Source: an uncultured Amylibacter sp. (GTDB lineage: Bacteria; Pseudomonadota; Alphaproteobacteria; Rhodobacterales; Rhodobacteraceae). From it: a stretch of DNA of 5,328 bases. The notes under the pieces were generated by a model. That model had not been told where the DNA came from. It saw only the letters and a list, made by a program, of their open reading frames with translations, and did not search any database. The stretch spans positions 1 through 5,328 of the forward strand of contig CALLAV010000096.1 of assembly GCA_938001995.1 (NCBI GenBank), given 5' to 3'. A program made the position numbers and the translations under genes. This document shows, in pieces, positions 5,129 to 5,328 of this stretch (positions within the stretch are counted from its first letter, which is position 1; every line of letters starts with the position of its first letter).

Positions 5129-5328
5129 ATGAACGCCTATATTATCGACGCAGTTCGCACACCTATTGGTCGCTATGGCGGCTCTTTGTCTTCTGTGCGC
5201 ACGGATGATCTGGCTGCGTTACCAATTGCTGCGCTGAAAGAGCGGAATGCGAATGTGGATTGGTCGAAAGTGGACGATGTGATCCTCGGCGATGCGAACC
5301 AAGCAGGCGAAGACAACCGCAATGTGGC
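5129..5328 (+). CDS. pcaF: 3-oxoadipyl-CoA thiolase-like acyltransferase, 3'-truncated
   Basis: Only the first 66 codons are present; the frame is open at the right edge. The translation begins MNAYIIDAVRTPIGRYGG and contains DDLAALPIAAL and later DANQAGEDNRNV. These match the N-terminal domain of the PcaF/PaaJ subgroup of thiolases, whose hallmark is GxANQAGEDNRNVARMA. Such enzymes cleave 3-oxoadipyl-CoA with CoA to succinyl-CoA and acetyl-CoA, the last step of the beta-ketoadipate (aromatic) and phenylacetate routes. The usual length is about 400 residues, so the active-site Cys (near 90) and the C-terminal His and Cys lie outside the window. AGGA at 5116-5119 is nine bases before the ATG. 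The gene is divergent from rnd. PcaF and PaaJ cannot be told apart from this fragment, and a broader acetyl-CoA acyltransferase role is possible. Confidence 0.85.
   Translation, partial: MNAYIIDAVRTPIGRYGGSLSSVRTDDLAALPIAALKERNANVDWSKVDDVILGDANQAGEDNRNV

Overview
The window looks like chromosome from an alphaproteobacterium of the Rhodobacterales (Roseobacter group). The evidence is the gene order rnd-lptC-lptA-lptB-hpf-ptsN, the close fit of the long HPF and PtsN sequences to what I remember of that group, moderate GC content, and a NodH-like sulfotransferase of a kind common there. This rests on recognition of sequence, not on a database search. No RNA gene, CRISPR array, insertion sequence or other mobile element was seen, and coding density is about 90 percent.

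Layout. (1) 1-1105, plus strand: the 3' part of a sulfotransferase-like gene that enters from outside the window. It carries the end of one sulfotransferase-like module and then a second, nearly complete one. (2) 1107-4917, minus strand: a block of six genes read from right to left. These are an HRDC-less ribonuclease D, the inner-membrane/periplasmic lipopolysaccharide transport genes lptC, lptA and lptB, then after a 230-base gap the long-form ribosome hibernation factor hpf and the nitrogen-PTS EIIA protein ptsN. rnd, lptC, lptA and lptB are packed tightly (one base between stop and chosen start, a 20-base gap, and an ATGA overlap), so they are probably one transcript. hpf and ptsN are 26 bases apart and probably form a second unit, with its own leader in the 230-base gap. 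(3) 4918-5128: a divergent intergenic region rich in short inverted repeats. (4) 5129-5328, plus strand: the first 66 codons of a thiolase very like PcaF/PaaJ (3-oxoadipyl-CoA thiolase), cut by the window end.

How the genes fit together. LptB is the cytoplasmic ATPase that drives LPS export, LptC is the membrane-anchored acceptor, and LptA is the periplasmic bridge, so half of the Lpt machine is encoded here. HPF and PtsN are growth-state and nutrient-state regulators that neighbour lptB widely in proteobacteria. In many relatives rpoN (sigma-54) lies between lptB and hpf, and here it is absent. The sulfotransferase and the thiolase belong to unrelated functions on either side of this conserved block.

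The most interesting details are the tandem architecture of the sulfotransferase, a 16-codon leader ORF with a canonical Shine-Dalgarno whose stop codon abuts the hpf start, and a family of TGTAACA/TGTTACA half-sites in the rnd-thiolase divergent promoter region. None of these amounts to a clear new system. The window is largely a conserved housekeeping locus.
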